DNA of 43,545 bases from Acidobacteriota bacterium (GTDB lineage Bacteria; Acidobacteriota; Terriglobia; Bryobacterales; Bryobacteraceae): contig JACQDF010000057.1 of the NCBI GenBank assembly GCA_016201205.1, positions 1-43,545 of the forward strand, read 5' to 3'. Position numbers and translations under genes: made by a program. Shown here piece after piece: positions 34,226 to 42,557 of this stretch. Under the pieces are notes generated by a model. It was given only the letters and a program-made list of their open reading frames with translations. It was not told where the DNA came from and did no database searches. Numbering within the stretch: the first letter of the stretch is position 1; each line of letters starts with the position of its first letter.

Positions 34226-34250
34226 GACCGCTTGCTGACGCGCGCGGCTC
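34226..34250. repeat. Dispersed palindromic element, copy 2 (inverted)
   Basis: These 25 bases are the exact reverse complement of 22819-22843. The following bases (34246-34275) can form a weaker six-pair stem (CGGCTC/GAGCCG) around a longer loop, so this copy is partly decayed compared with copy 1. Confidence 0.6.
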
Positions 34251-34300
34251 AGCAAGGGCTTCCGAGCCGTTCAGCCTCCTGAACCCTCGCGCCCGCGCCG

Positions 34301-34441
34301 CGCCTGCTTCCGCTGATTCTGGTCCGCCAGGTCAAGGTGGAGGGCTTTCTCGTCTTCCAGTTCGCCGATCGCTATCAAGAGGCGCTCGAGCGGCTGGCCG
34401 AATGGGTCCGCTCCGGCAAGCTCAAGTATCGCGAGAACGTC
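34301..34441 (+). pseudogene. Remnant of an NADP-dependent (MDR-type) oxidoreductase
   Basis: The plus frame running from about 34301 encodes a recognisable tract: LILVRQVKVEGFLVFQF followed by ADRYQEALERLAEWVRSGKL and KYRENVT. This matches the C-terminal part of medium-chain zinc-less quinone/leukotriene-type reductases of the CurA/PTGR type, in which the next segment would be the EGLENAP-like stretch and the GKLVV end. Here homology stops about where the convergent lipoprotein gene ends (34445), and nothing recognisable precedes 34301. So only about 45 codons of a roughly 330-codon gene survive. Seen: the translation. Inferred: family identity. Confidence 0.6.
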
Positions 34442-34444
34442 ACG

Positions 34445-35365
34445 TTACGCCTTCCCCTTCCCCCGCTCGGTCAGCTTCAGAAAGTAGTCCACCATGTCCA
34501 TCGGCACATCGGCGTTCAGCTTCACCGTGCGCTCCCGATGGTCCACTTTGATGCCGTCGAAGAACCGCAGCATCTCCGGCTGGTCGGTCGGCGTGCTCAA
34601 ACGGCCGAAGCCGATCAGCCCGCGCAGCATGTCGTGCAACTGCTTGGCGTCCTTATCGTTGTTGCACAACCCCGTCGCCGACAGGCTGATTCCTTGCTTC
34701 AGATCCAGCGTCATCGTCACCGTATCGAGCGACTGGAATACGCGATTCAGATTCGCCAGATTGCCGGTTTCGGGAAGCGGCATGGGTGGAAAACCCCCCA
34801 TGGCGACCACCCAAATGTGGCGGTCCGCCGGCAGGCTTGCGCTTTTCCCGAGGACCGCTTTCTTCTTTGTGTCGTCCGCGGATTTCCCCGCCAGAGCTTC
34901 TTTCAACTGAGCCGGCCGGCCGGCGGCCACCAGGCCGCCGTTCAAAAACACCACTGCCCCGGATTCACTGCCCAGCAGCGTGTGGCCTTCAAAGACCGTC
35001 CGTTTAGCCCCTTCCTTTTCTAACAACGCTTCCAGCGTGGAAGGATTGCCGATTCTTACGCGGGCAATCATGAGCGCGTCTTTGCCGTTGGAAGCGATCA
35101 CCAGCTCGATCAGATCGCGGCGCGGATCGAGGCCGGTTTTCTTGGCGAATTCGTCGAGCGGCGCGATCTTCTGCTCTCCCATCAGGCGCTGGTACAGAGT
35201 GGTGGCGCGCATCTGCTCGAGGCGCGCGCCGGCCAGAACCACCGTATCGGCCGGGATCAGCTTTTCGATCGAGGCGTCCAGGGCAATGCCCGTGCGGCTG
35301 CTCTGCTTGCAGCCGGCCAGAGCCAACGCCAACGCCAACGCCGTCCATGCCCTTCGCCCGCTCAT
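34445..35365 (-). CDS. Lipoprotein of unknown function
   Basis: 306 residues from ATG 35365, whose first base is shared with the stop of the ABC permease gene (TGATG). Lipobox LALALALAGC gives a lipidated Cys. The rest is a soluble alpha/beta protein (IEKLIPADTVVLAGARLEQM, KTGLDPRRDLIELVIASNGK) resembling DUF3352-type cell-surface proteins only loosely; no catalytic motif seen. A 6-base repeat, GCCAAC three and a half times (35322-35342), encodes the Leu-Ala run of the signal peptide. Coupling to an ABC-2 exporter suggests a surface partner of that transporter. Confidence 0.75.
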   Translation of the reverse strand: MSGRRAWTALALALALAGCKQSSRTGIALDASIEKLIPADTVVLAGARLEQMRATTLYQRLMGEQKIAPLDEFAKKTGLDPRRDLIELVIASNGKDALMIARVRIGNPSTLEALLEKEGAKRTVFEGHTLLGSESGAVVFLNGGLVAAGRPAQLKEALAGKSADDTKKKAVLGKSASLPADRHIWVVAMGGFPPMPLPETGNLANLNRVFQSLDTVTMTLDLKQGISLSATGLCNNDKDAKQLHDMLRGLIGFGRLSTPTDQPEMLRFFDGIKVDHRERTVKLNADVPMDMVDYFLKLTERGKGKA

Positions 35366-36204
35366 CAGAAATCTCTCTTCTGGAACACATAGATCGACGC
35401 CGCCAGCACCACCACCCCGAAGCCCGCCGAAGTCCACACCGGCGTCCAGCTTTCCACCTGCCGGTCCATGACGTAATCAAGCGTCATCTTGCCGATGTCG
35501 TAGACCTTCGGGAGCGCCTGGTACAGCCCCTTCCAGAGCTGGCGCGACCACTCCGAATCGAGCAGCCGCACCATCAGCTTGTGCTGCGCAAGGATGGGGC
35601 TGATCAGCATCAGCCCGACCGGGATCATCACCGCCAGCGCGGTGCTCTCCAGAGTAACGCCGATGAAAATCACCACCGCCAGCAACACCGCAAACAGGAA
35701 AACCGTCGTCACGATCGCCACTAGAAAATCGGCCGTCCAGATGTTTGTCTTTACCCCAAGGATCAGCCAGATGCCAGTTACCAGGTAGGCAATGTTCAGT
35801 GTCACCACCAGCAGATTTCCGAGAAACCGCCCCAGCAGCAGATGCACGCGGCTGACCGGCTTGGACAGCAGCAATTCAATGCGCCCCGGTTCGAGCACCG
35901 ACGGAATCAGTCCCGCCGACGCGAACACCGCCAGAAACATGCCCCAGGTGTAAAGAAACGTAGCGATCCCCGCCTGCACCTGCTTCACCAGCCGGTCCAG
36001 ATCCACTTCCCGGTCGGCGGTCTTCCCGAACAGCGAAATGGTCGCCAACGCCCCCTCGACGATGTCGATCTTCATGATGAACAGAAAGAACAGGATCATC
36101 GCTGTCGACAGGCCGAACAAACCCCAGAAGATCTTGCGAGCGAAGGCCTCGCGGAAGGTGTCGTAGATGATGGCGGCAGTGGCGATAAGAGTGTAGTTAC
36201 CCAT
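35365..36204 (-). CDS. ABC-2 type transporter permease
   Basis: 279 residues with about six membrane segments (IFWGLFGLSTAMILFFLFIM near 25-45, LYTWGMFLAVFASAGLIPSV, LLVVTLNIAYLVTGIWLIL, FLVAIVTTVFLFAVLLAVVI, LAVMIPVGLMLISPIL, and a last one at the C-terminus ending in YVFQKRDF). EPGRIELLLSKPVSRVHLLL is the ABC-2 signature before the third segment; a periplasmic loop lies between the first two. The start overlaps the ATPase gene by eight bases, so the three genes ATPase-permease-lipoprotein form one unit. Substrate unknown. Confidence 0.88.
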   Translation of the reverse strand: MGNYTLIATAAIIYDTFREAFARKIFWGLFGLSTAMILFFLFIMKIDIVEGALATISLFGKTADREVDLDRLVKQVQAGIATFLYTWGMFLAVFASAGLIPSVLEPGRIELLLSKPVSRVHLLLGRFLGNLLVVTLNIAYLVTGIWLILGVKTNIWTADFLVAIVTTVFLFAVLLAVVIFIGVTLESTALAVMIPVGLMLISPILAQHKLMVRLLDSEWSRQLWKGLYQALPKVYDIGKMTLDYVMDRQVESWTPVWTSAGFGVVVLAASIYVFQKRDF

Positions 36205-37120
36205 GAACGGTCTGAATGAACACGTCTTCCAGCGTGCTGGTTGTCGGCGTCAGCGCCTCAATCTCCAGCCGCTCTGCGCGAAGCAGGTCGATCGCTTCAT
36301 TCACCTCCGTGCGCCCCGGAAATTGCAAATCGAGGACACCGTCCCGCTGGACGATCGAGCTGGCCCGGGCGGCCAGATCCTCGCGAAGCTTCTCCGAAAG
36401 AGCCGCGGGCACCTTCAGCTTGTAACCTTTGCCGGCGGTCAGCTCCTTCACTTTGCCCTGAAGCACGACCTTCCCCTTATGCAGGATCGCGACCTCGCGG
36501 CAGAACATCTCGACTTCCGCCAGCAGATGGGAATTGACGAAGACGGTGACGCCTTTTTCTTCCAGCGAATGCAGGACTTCGCGGATATGGCGGCGCCCCA
36601 CCGGATCCACTCCATCGGTTGGCTCGTCCAGGATCAGCAGCTCCGGCTCATGCATCAATGCCTGCGCCAGCCCGACCCGCTGGAGCATTCCTTTCGAGTA
36701 CTTCCCAAGGCGCACAGTCCCCCAGTCGGCCAGGCCCACCAGCTCGAGCAGCTCCGGAATGCGCCGCTGCCGCGTGACGGCGTCCATGCCTGAAAGAGCG
36801 CCGTAGAAATCGAGCATGCCGCGCCCGGTGAAGTACGTTGGAAAGCGGTGATTCTCCGGCAAATAGCCGATCCGCCGCCTTGCTTCCGCCTCGGCCGCGT
36901 TCCGTCCGAACAACAGCGCTTCCCCTTCCGTCGGATGAACCGCCGACAGGATCATCTTCACGAACGTGGTCTTGCCGGCGCCGTTCGGCCCCAGCAGCCC
37001 ATACGTCGTGCCCCGTTCCACCTGAAGACTCACTCCGTCCACCGCCAACACTTCACGGCCCGACCACCAGAAGCGGTAGCGCTTGCGAAGGCCGATCGAT
37101 TCGATGGCGAGCTCAGGCAT
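36197..37120 (-). CDS. ABC transporter ATP-binding protein (ABC-2 exporter)
   Basis: 307 residues from ATG 37120. Walker A GLLGPNGAGKTTF, Q-loop region GYLPENHRFPTYFTG, signature LGKYSKGMLQRVGLAQALMH, Walker B LLILDEPTDGVDP, and switch His in VFVNSHLL. The C-terminal 80 residues (LTAGKGYKLKVPAALSEKLR ... STLEDVFIQTVHG) are typical of DrrA/CcmA-like exporter ATPases. An upstream frame to 37309 overlaps the peptidase gene and is not used. Partner permease downstream. Function: export of an unknown lipid or small molecule, or membrane-linked complex assembly. Confidence 0.92.
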   Translation of the reverse strand: MPELAIESIGLRKRYRFWWSGREVLAVDGVSLQVERGTTYGLLGPNGAGKTTFVKMILSAVHPTEGEALLFGRNAAEAEARRRIGYLPENHRFPTYFTGRGMLDFYGALSGMDAVTRQRRIPELLELVGLADWGTVRLGKYSKGMLQRVGLAQALMHEPELLILDEPTDGVDPVGRRHIREVLHSLEEKGVTVFVNSHLLAEVEMFCREVAILHKGKVVLQGKVKELTAGKGYKLKVPAALSEKLREDLAARASSIVQRDGVLDLQFPGRTEVNEAIDLLRAERLEIEALTPTTSTLEDVFIQTVHG

Positions 37121-37140
37121 GCCCAAAACGAGAGACGGTT

Positions 37141-38646
37141 CTAGGGACTGGTTTTGTTCCCCAGGCGCTTGCTGGCGTTGCGGTAGCTTTCGGTTTTCGC
37201 GCTGGATTCGTTCCACCTCGGCGGCTCGCGCCGCTCGCCCAGCAGCCACAGGCTCAGCGCCACCGTGCGGTTGACACGGGCCATGTTTTCGTAATCGATC
37301 TTGTCCCAATGGTCGCCTGCCTGGTGGTACTCGGGGAAGAGAAACGCGACACAGAACGTGTGTGCGGGAATGCCGGCGCGGGCGAATGCCAGATTGTCGC
37401 TGCGCGCAAAGAAAGCCTCGCCGTTTGAGCCGTCGCGGCGGATTTCCACGCCCGTCTGACGGCCCGCGTTTTCAAAGACGGAGATGATCTCCGAGTAGTC
37501 GTACCCGGTGGGGTAGAGCCGGTTGAGCTGCTGGCCGTCATTGGAATCGGTGCGGCCCATGTGTTCGAGATTGATGCCGGCGATCGTTTTTTCGAGCGGA
37601 AAAACAGGATTGCGAGCGTAATATTGCGAGCCCAGCAGCCCTTTCTCTTCTCCAAACACGGCCATGAAGACCAGCGTGCGCCTGGGGCGCGTTTTCATCG
37701 CAGCCATCACTGAGGCGAGTTCCATCACGCTGGCCGTTCCGCTGGCGTCATCGTTGGCCCCGTTGTAAATACGATCGCCGTTTTGCTCCGGGCCGATGCC
37801 GACGTGATCATAATGAGCGGTGACAAGCACGTAAGTATCCTTGAGCTCCGGGTCAGAACCCGGCAGCACGCCGATCACGTTGCGCAGGCGAACGGGCTTC
37901 TCGACGGGCTCCGGCAGCATCAGGCTGAGCCGGGCGCCGGTTTCGCCTTCCGGCAGGCTCTCGATGAGTTTGCTCAGCGCCGGGGAGTGGACCGTCACCG
38001 GGGCGCCGCCGAACATCCGCCCCTGCTGCGGATTCTTCGGATCCACCAATTGCCTCGAGGCGCCGCGGCCCGTCTCGCTGTCCCCGCGCACGGCGACGAC
38101 GAGAGCCGGTTTCAGCCGGCTCAGCACGGACATGCTTTGCATGCCCCGCCGGGAAAGGACTACGACGGCCCAGCCTTCGAGCTTCCCTTCCGGCATCGCC
38201 TTCAGTTTGTCCGCGTCCTCGATCCTCGCTTTGAACACCGGCAAGCGCTCATGTTTTGCTGCTTTGCCCGGCCGGATGCTGAGGCGGGCGGAATCGAAGT
38301 CGAGCTTCTGATCCCCCGATTCGAAGCTGAAGCGGATCTCGCCCGCGGGCATGCTCCGCTCGATCCAATCCGAATTCTGGAAGTAGCCGCCCGTGCCGGG
38401 AACCGGATCGAGACCAGCCCTGAGGAACTGCGCCGCGATGTACTCCGCCGCCACCTCGAGCCCGCGCGAGGGCGTGTCCCGCCCCTCCAGCAAATCCGAA
38501 GCGAGAAACGACACATGGCCCTTCAGCGATGCGGCGGAAATACGGGTCAGAGCTTTCTCAACAGCTTGGGGCGGGTGCTCTTCGGCCAGGGCGGGGAGAC
38601 TTGCGGCCGCCCAGAGTGCCGCGACCGCCAGAATGCGGGAGATCAT
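37141..38646 (-). CDS. Secreted M28-family zinc aminopeptidase
   Basis: 501 residues with signal peptide ISRILAVAALWAAASLPALA. A protease-associated (PA)-like insert spans about 130-250. Catalytic zinc ligands are visible: H in VTAHYDHVG, bridging D in YNGANDDASGTASVME, catalytic E in AVFGEEKGLLGSQYYA, a further ligand in INLEHMGRTD, and the last H in LFPEYHQAGDHWDKID. It trims N-terminal residues from peptides outside the cytoplasm. It lies 20 bases upstream of the ABC ATPase gene. The start codon is embedded in an (ATTC)n-like run (GAATGAATGAATGATC on the minus strand). Confidence 0.92.
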   Translation of the reverse strand: MISRILAVAALWAAASLPALAEEHPPQAVEKALTRISAASLKGHVSFLASDLLEGRDTPSRGLEVAAEYIAAQFLRAGLDPVPGTGGYFQNSDWIERSMPAGEIRFSFESGDQKLDFDSARLSIRPGKAAKHERLPVFKARIEDADKLKAMPEGKLEGWAVVVLSRRGMQSMSVLSRLKPALVVAVRGDSETGRGASRQLVDPKNPQQGRMFGGAPVTVHSPALSKLIESLPEGETGARLSLMLPEPVEKPVRLRNVIGVLPGSDPELKDTYVLVTAHYDHVGIGPEQNGDRIYNGANDDASGTASVMELASVMAAMKTRPRRTLVFMAVFGEEKGLLGSQYYARNPVFPLEKTIAGINLEHMGRTDSNDGQQLNRLYPTGYDYSEIISVFENAGRQTGVEIRRDGSNGEAFFARSDNLAFARAGIPAHTFCVAFLFPEYHQAGDHWDKIDYENMARVNRTVALSLWLLGERREPPRWNESSAKTESYRNASKRLGNKTSP

Positions 38647-38664
38647 TCATTCATTCTACCCGCT

Positions 38665-39558
38665 TCATTCCCCGGGCCAAAGCCGGCGTACAAAAGTGCG
38701 ATTGACAATCGCTTTCCAGCGGGCATCGAACCGATTCGCAATCTCCGGCCGGCCGGCCAGCAACGGCCCCAGCCCGAGCTGGATGTGCGGCTGCGTCACC
38801 ACTTCCTCGAACACCAGCCTGTTCTCGATCTCCCTCCAGCGGTTTGTCAGCCCGCCCGTGTCCAGCAGAACGATGCGGTCTCCGATGATTCCGAAATTCT
38901 TCAGATGCGCATCCATCGAAAAGAGCCCCAGCCGCCAGCCAGACTGCCGGAGGTCGAGAAAGCGCTCCAGCCACTGCTCGAGCTCGCCGAAATTGCCTGT
39001 ACGCGCCAGAGCGGCCAGTTTCCGATCGAGCGTTGCTTCCACCCGCTCGGTCGCTTCCGATACCGTCAGCCATCCGGGCCATCCACCGACTTTGACGCGC
39101 GTGGGAGGGAAGGCGACGCCCTCCGGGATCAGCGAAGTTCCCGCCAGCCGTGTCTGAGCGAGCCGTTCGCCTCGTACGGTGCGACGGTGATAGAGCGTCC
39201 ATGCCTGCCGGATATGGGTCGGGAACCAGACGGTCTTGGGCAACACCGCCATCGACGCCTGCATCAGCACGCGGAGGAATCGAATCTGCCTGGAGGGCTT
39301 TTCGAGCAGCCGCAGGCCTGCGTCACCGGGCAGAAGCCTCTCCAGTCTCCTCAGGATTCTCCAAAGCACGATGAGAGCGACGATCGCCGATGGCGACCGC
39401 TCCCGCTTCACCACCCAATGGTCGGAGGCGTACACCACCTTTCCGATCCCCTCGCCGAGGCGGCGCAATTTCGCGCCGGTCAGTTCCTCGGGAGCGTGCG
39501 GAAGCATCCGCGGCTCGGGCGGGACATTGCGGCTGGCGATCTGAGGCGCAGCAGACAC
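38665..39558 (-). CDS. Protein-kinase-like fold protein
   Basis: 297 residues, not firmly assigned. Early on it has a glycine-rich loop and a lysine strand (LGEGIGKVVYASDHWVVKRE), as in the N-lobe of kinase-like enzymes. Around residue 215 a catalytic-loop-like SMDAHLKNFGIIGDRIVLLD is followed by TGG, giving the Asp...Asn...Asp-x-Gly order of small-molecule kinases such as choline, aminoglycoside and lipopolysaccharide core kinases. No signal peptide or membrane helix. The start is uncertain: GTG 39558 or ATG 39507 (17 residues shorter). Substrate unknown; it stands alone between the peptidase gene and the Fic gene, on their strand. Confidence 0.6.
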   Translation of the reverse strand: MSAAPQIASRNVPPEPRMLPHAPEELTGAKLRRLGEGIGKVVYASDHWVVKRERSPSAIVALIVLWRILRRLERLLPGDAGLRLLEKPSRQIRFLRVLMQASMAVLPKTVWFPTHIRQAWTLYHRRTVRGERLAQTRLAGTSLIPEGVAFPPTRVKVGGWPGWLTVSEATERVEATLDRKLAALARTGNFGELEQWLERFLDLRQSGWRLGLFSMDAHLKNFGIIGDRIVLLDTGGLTNRWREIENRLVFEEVVTQPHIQLGLGPLLAGRPEIANRFDARWKAIVNRTFVRRLWPGE

Positions 39559-39624
39559 CCTGGGGCAAGCATAGCGCGGCTGCCCGCTGATCGCACTGCT
39601 TCCGGCGGTTCCATCTCTCTGTAC

Positions 39625-41106
39625 TTAGAGCCGGTCGCCGTACTCCCTAACCGCAACTGCGAGCGCCGCATCCAGCCAACGGGAAAACGAATCCGCAATC
39701 TCCTCGGTCTTGGTCTTGTAGGTAAGAACGAAGGGTTCGAGCGAACAAAGGAAGAACGCCTGCGAAACCGACTCACGGTCCTCGGAACCCTCGAACGATT
39801 CTAGCTGCGAGAAGGCCGTGACCTCCATGATGCCGGAAAGCTCACGGCCGACATGATGGAAGGAAGTTACAAAGATGAGACGCTCCCGCTCTACGCGGAT
39901 TGATGCCTTCACGAAGTAGTGGTCCTCTGTGAAGTTTGCAAACTTCCCCGACTTGTTCGCTGACTGAACAACCTCGAACTTGTACCAGTGGGCAGTTCCG
40001 TGATCGGTACCTCCGTCGGTGAGACGAATCACAGGCTCAGCAACCTCAGAAACCGGCGCTCTAAGTTCATCAAAGGCACGCTGAAGCACTCCGTGGGCCT
40101 GTGCTCGAAGATCGATGGCAACGGTGTTAACCCTTCTGAGCTCGGCGAATTTCGCCTGGCGTCGTTTACCGAACTTCTCGGCAAGGCTTTCGATCACCGC
40201 GGAAGTCAGCGTTCTCTGATGAGAGATTTCCGCGTCAGCGTCGACGCTCAGGGCCTGCAGGATGGCAGCGCGTTCCAGACGAGCAAAGAGCGAAGCGAGC
40301 GGGGAAAGATCGCCCGCGTCGGCCGCCTCAAGGGTCTTTATGTACTCGATGCGGAAGTCGCGATCTATCACGAGCGGTAGCAATTCGGCGCGCAGCAGCA
40401 CCAGCGTCGTGAGTGCGCGGGCGACTCGGCCGTTTCCATCCTGGTAAGGGTGAACTTGTGTGAAGCGGTGGTGGAGCCAAGCGGCGAGGATGATTGGGTC
40501 TTCCTGAGAATAGCCAGAAAGCCAGCCGAGGAGACCGTCCATCTCAGCGTCGACGTGGACCGGCGGACAGTACTCATGCAACGTTCCTTCCGGGCGCTTA
40601 GGATTATTTGGCTGCTCCTTGAACTTTCCTTTGAGCAAAGGGATCTCATGCCTATTCCCGAACTGGTCGATCGCCGTAGTGGTGTCCTGATGCCGTGTCA
40701 GGATGTGATGGATCTCGTTGACGACGCTTTTTGTGAGGTCACGGCGTTTGGCGACGCAGTCGATCGTAAGCTGAATGGCGGCCTCCTGATCCCTCAGGAT
40801 GTCAATCAGGCGGGATGGCTCGATATTAGTATCCGAGCGAGACACCAGGTCTTCAAGGAATCCATGGGTTACCAGCGCTTCCGTCGTACCTCGATCCAGG
40901 TCGTACAGCCGCTCCAGGATGCCAGTCTCGACGCTCAGCCTACGGATCAGGCGCTCGTTGAACTCTCTCAAGCTGGCTTGACTTGATTGCTGTAGGCGCT
41001 CCTTCGAGGCCCGCCATGTCTCGTAAACCGGCCGGATCTCGGCCAGATCAATTCCTCTATCGCGTTCGGAAAGGGGCTCGATCGGTTTCCATCTGTAGTC
41101 GGGCAA
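39625..41106 (-). CDS. Fic domain AMPylase-type protein
   Basis: 493 residues. The Fic motif H219-P-Y-Q-D-G-N-G-R-V-A-R230 is complete, with the catalytic His, so transfer of AMP (or another nucleotide part) to a target hydroxyl is expected. Near the N-terminus T61-G-I-L-E65 fits the (S/T)xxxE inhibitory-helix pattern, placing it among class II self-inhibited Fic proteins. The segment from residue 300 onward (about 190 residues, helical then beta-rich) is unassigned. TTG start at 41106 behind AGGAG. The gene is visibly less GC-rich than its neighbours, suggesting horizontal arrival. No antitoxin gene adjoins it. Confidence 0.92.
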   Translation of the reverse strand: MPDYRWKPIEPLSERDRGIDLAEIRPVYETWRASKERLQQSSQASLREFNERLIRRLSVETGILERLYDLDRGTTEALVTHGFLEDLVSRSDTNIEPSRLIDILRDQEAAIQLTIDCVAKRRDLTKSVVNEIHHILTRHQDTTTAIDQFGNRHEIPLLKGKFKEQPNNPKRPEGTLHEYCPPVHVDAEMDGLLGWLSGYSQEDPIILAAWLHHRFTQVHPYQDGNGRVARALTTLVLLRAELLPLVIDRDFRIEYIKTLEAADAGDLSPLASLFARLERAAILQALSVDADAEISHQRTLTSAVIESLAEKFGKRRQAKFAELRRVNTVAIDLRAQAHGVLQRAFDELRAPVSEVAEPVIRLTDGGTDHGTAHWYKFEVVQSANKSGKFANFTEDHYFVKASIRVERERLIFVTSFHHVGRELSGIMEVTAFSQLESFEGSEDRESVSQAFFLCSLEPFVLTYKTKTEEIADSFSRWLDAALAVAVREYGDRL

Positions 41107-41306
41107 TTGACGCTCCTAAGGTCGAAAACGCCACCGCGGCCACCATCCTGCGGGATCGTCGGTTGTAACGGCCGGAGAGGCAGCGCGGCCGCAGTCTTAG
41201 TTTACCAACGTTGATTAGAAAGCTCTGTCACTAGCACCAGTCAAAACGCGTTGAAACCATACCGCGGCCAACAACCGGTGCGGTGCTACACTCGCGGAAG
41301 GCCAAC
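41107..41306. other. Divergent spacer between the Fic and membrane-protein genes
   Basis: Two hundred bases without a gene. It is AT-richer in the middle (TTTACCAACGTTGATTAGAAAG). CTACACT at 41286-41292 just before the start region could be a -10, and GGAAG (41296-41300) is the ribosome-binding site of the plus-strand gene. Nothing else recognised. Confidence 0.4.
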
Positions 41307-42461
41307 GTGAACCCTGGCGCCCGTTATCTCTCCGTCGACGCTCTGCGCGGCCTGATCATGATGATCATGGCGATCGATCACGCGAGTGCCTTCATCGCCC
41401 GGCAGCATGCCAGCGAATTCTGGGCTGGGGCGATGAGCGCCTACACCAGCGCCTTTCCGTTCCTCACCCGCTGGATCACCCATCTCTGCGCGCCCGGCTT
41501 CTTCTTCCTGATGGGCGCTGGCATCTACTGGTTCGCCGCCGTCCGGCGGGAGGCTGGCGGGAGCGAAGCGGCGGCCATCCGCCGTACCGTGGGGCGAGGT
41601 TTCGCGATCCTGGTCACGGGCCAGCTTCTCGAATCGCCGGTCATGTTCCTGCAAACCCTGCTGAAGCCGGCAAGGGTCAGCCTCAACCAGATCTCCGCGC
41701 CGCTCCCCAATGATGGCAGCGCGTTGTACTGGGGCTTGATCACGCTTTCGGGACTTGGGCTGGCGATGATCGTCTGCGGCCTCCTGTTGCGGCTGCGCCC
41801 TTGGGCCTGGCTGCTGGTGTCGGCGCTCTGCGTACTCGCGACCAATTCGCTTCTCCCAGCCTCGGGAAAGCCTGGGCCGTGGTGGGCGGCTGTCCTTCTG
41901 ACGCCCGGCCTGTCGCAGCACCTGCTCGTCATCTACCCGGTGATTCCCTGGCTGGCCGGCGCCGCCGCCGGTCTGTACTTTGGCTATTGGTGGCGCGGCA
42001 ATCCCGTCCAGGCGAGCCGGCGAGTCTGGATCGTGGGCGCCATCCTCTTGCTGACGGGCCTGGCTCTGCGGGCGGCCGGTGGTTGGGGCAACATCCGCCA
42101 GCCTCGCGACGCGGGTTGGATCGAGTTCCTGAACAACGTGAAGTATCCGCCGTCGTTGGTCTTCTGGACGACGTCGCTCGGCATCGCCCTGCTCCTGCTC
42201 GCCCTGCTGATCCGCCTGCCGGAGAAGGTGAAATCCGAGCAGTCGCCGCTGATCGTGTTCGGCCAGACGCCGCTGTTCTTCTACCTCACGCACTTCTACC
42301 TTCTGACCATTTGCTCGTTCGTCTTCTTCCGCGAGGCCGCATCGTTGGAGGGAGCGTACTTGGTGTGGGCGGCCGTGCTGGTGGCGCTGTATCCCGTGTG
42401 TGCGTGGTATCGGAGGTTCAAGATGACCAGGCCGAGAGAGTCCCTGTGGCGCCTGTTCTAA
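41307..42461 (+). CDS. DUF1624/HGSNAT-like membrane protein
   Basis: 384 residues from GTG 41307, chosen because GGAAG lies six bases upstream; the frame continues eight codons further up. The opening RYLSVDALRGLIMMIMAIDH is the signature of the heparan-alpha-glucosaminide N-acetyltransferase-like (DUF1624) family, with the conserved His after the first helix. About ten hydrophobic segments follow (APGFFFLMGAGIYWF, AILVTGQLLESPVMFL, LVIYPVIPWLAGAAAGLYFG, LIVFGQTPLFFYLTHFYLL). The family moves acyl groups across the membrane to sugars or cell-surface molecules; the acceptor here is unknown. Confidence 0.82.
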   Translation: MNPGARYLSVDALRGLIMMIMAIDHASAFIARQHASEFWAGAMSAYTSAFPFLTRWITHLCAPGFFFLMGAGIYWFAAVRREAGGSEAAAIRRTVGRGFAILVTGQLLESPVMFLQTLLKPARVSLNQISAPLPNDGSALYWGLITLSGLGLAMIVCGLLLRLRPWAWLLVSALCVLATNSLLPASGKPGPWWAAVLLTPGLSQHLLVIYPVIPWLAGAAAGLYFGYWWRGNPVQASRRVWIVGAILLLTGLALRAAGGWGNIRQPRDAGWIEFLNNVKYPPSLVFWTTSLGIALLLLALLIRLPEKVKSEQSPLIVFGQTPLFFYLTHFYLLTICSFVFFREAASLEGAYLVWAAVLVALYPVCAWYRRFKMTRPRESLWRLF

Positions 42462-42557
42462 GGCGCGGGTGGTTGAGGAGTGGGTCTCGTTGAGAGGGGT
42501 TTGTAACGATGACCGCGAGTAACGCCGAAGTGTTTAGCGCATGTACGGAGCTGCTGA

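Larger units (their letters stand above)
34056..34300. other. Gene-free stretch rich in repeats
   Basis: No credible gene. It holds the second copy of the 17-bp repeat (34064-34080), a 9-base tandem repeat (34151-34177) and the second copy of the palindromic element (34226-34250 with following GGCTC...GAGCC arms). Together with the gene remnant that follows, it looks like an eroded insertion or rearrangement site. Confidence 0.6.
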
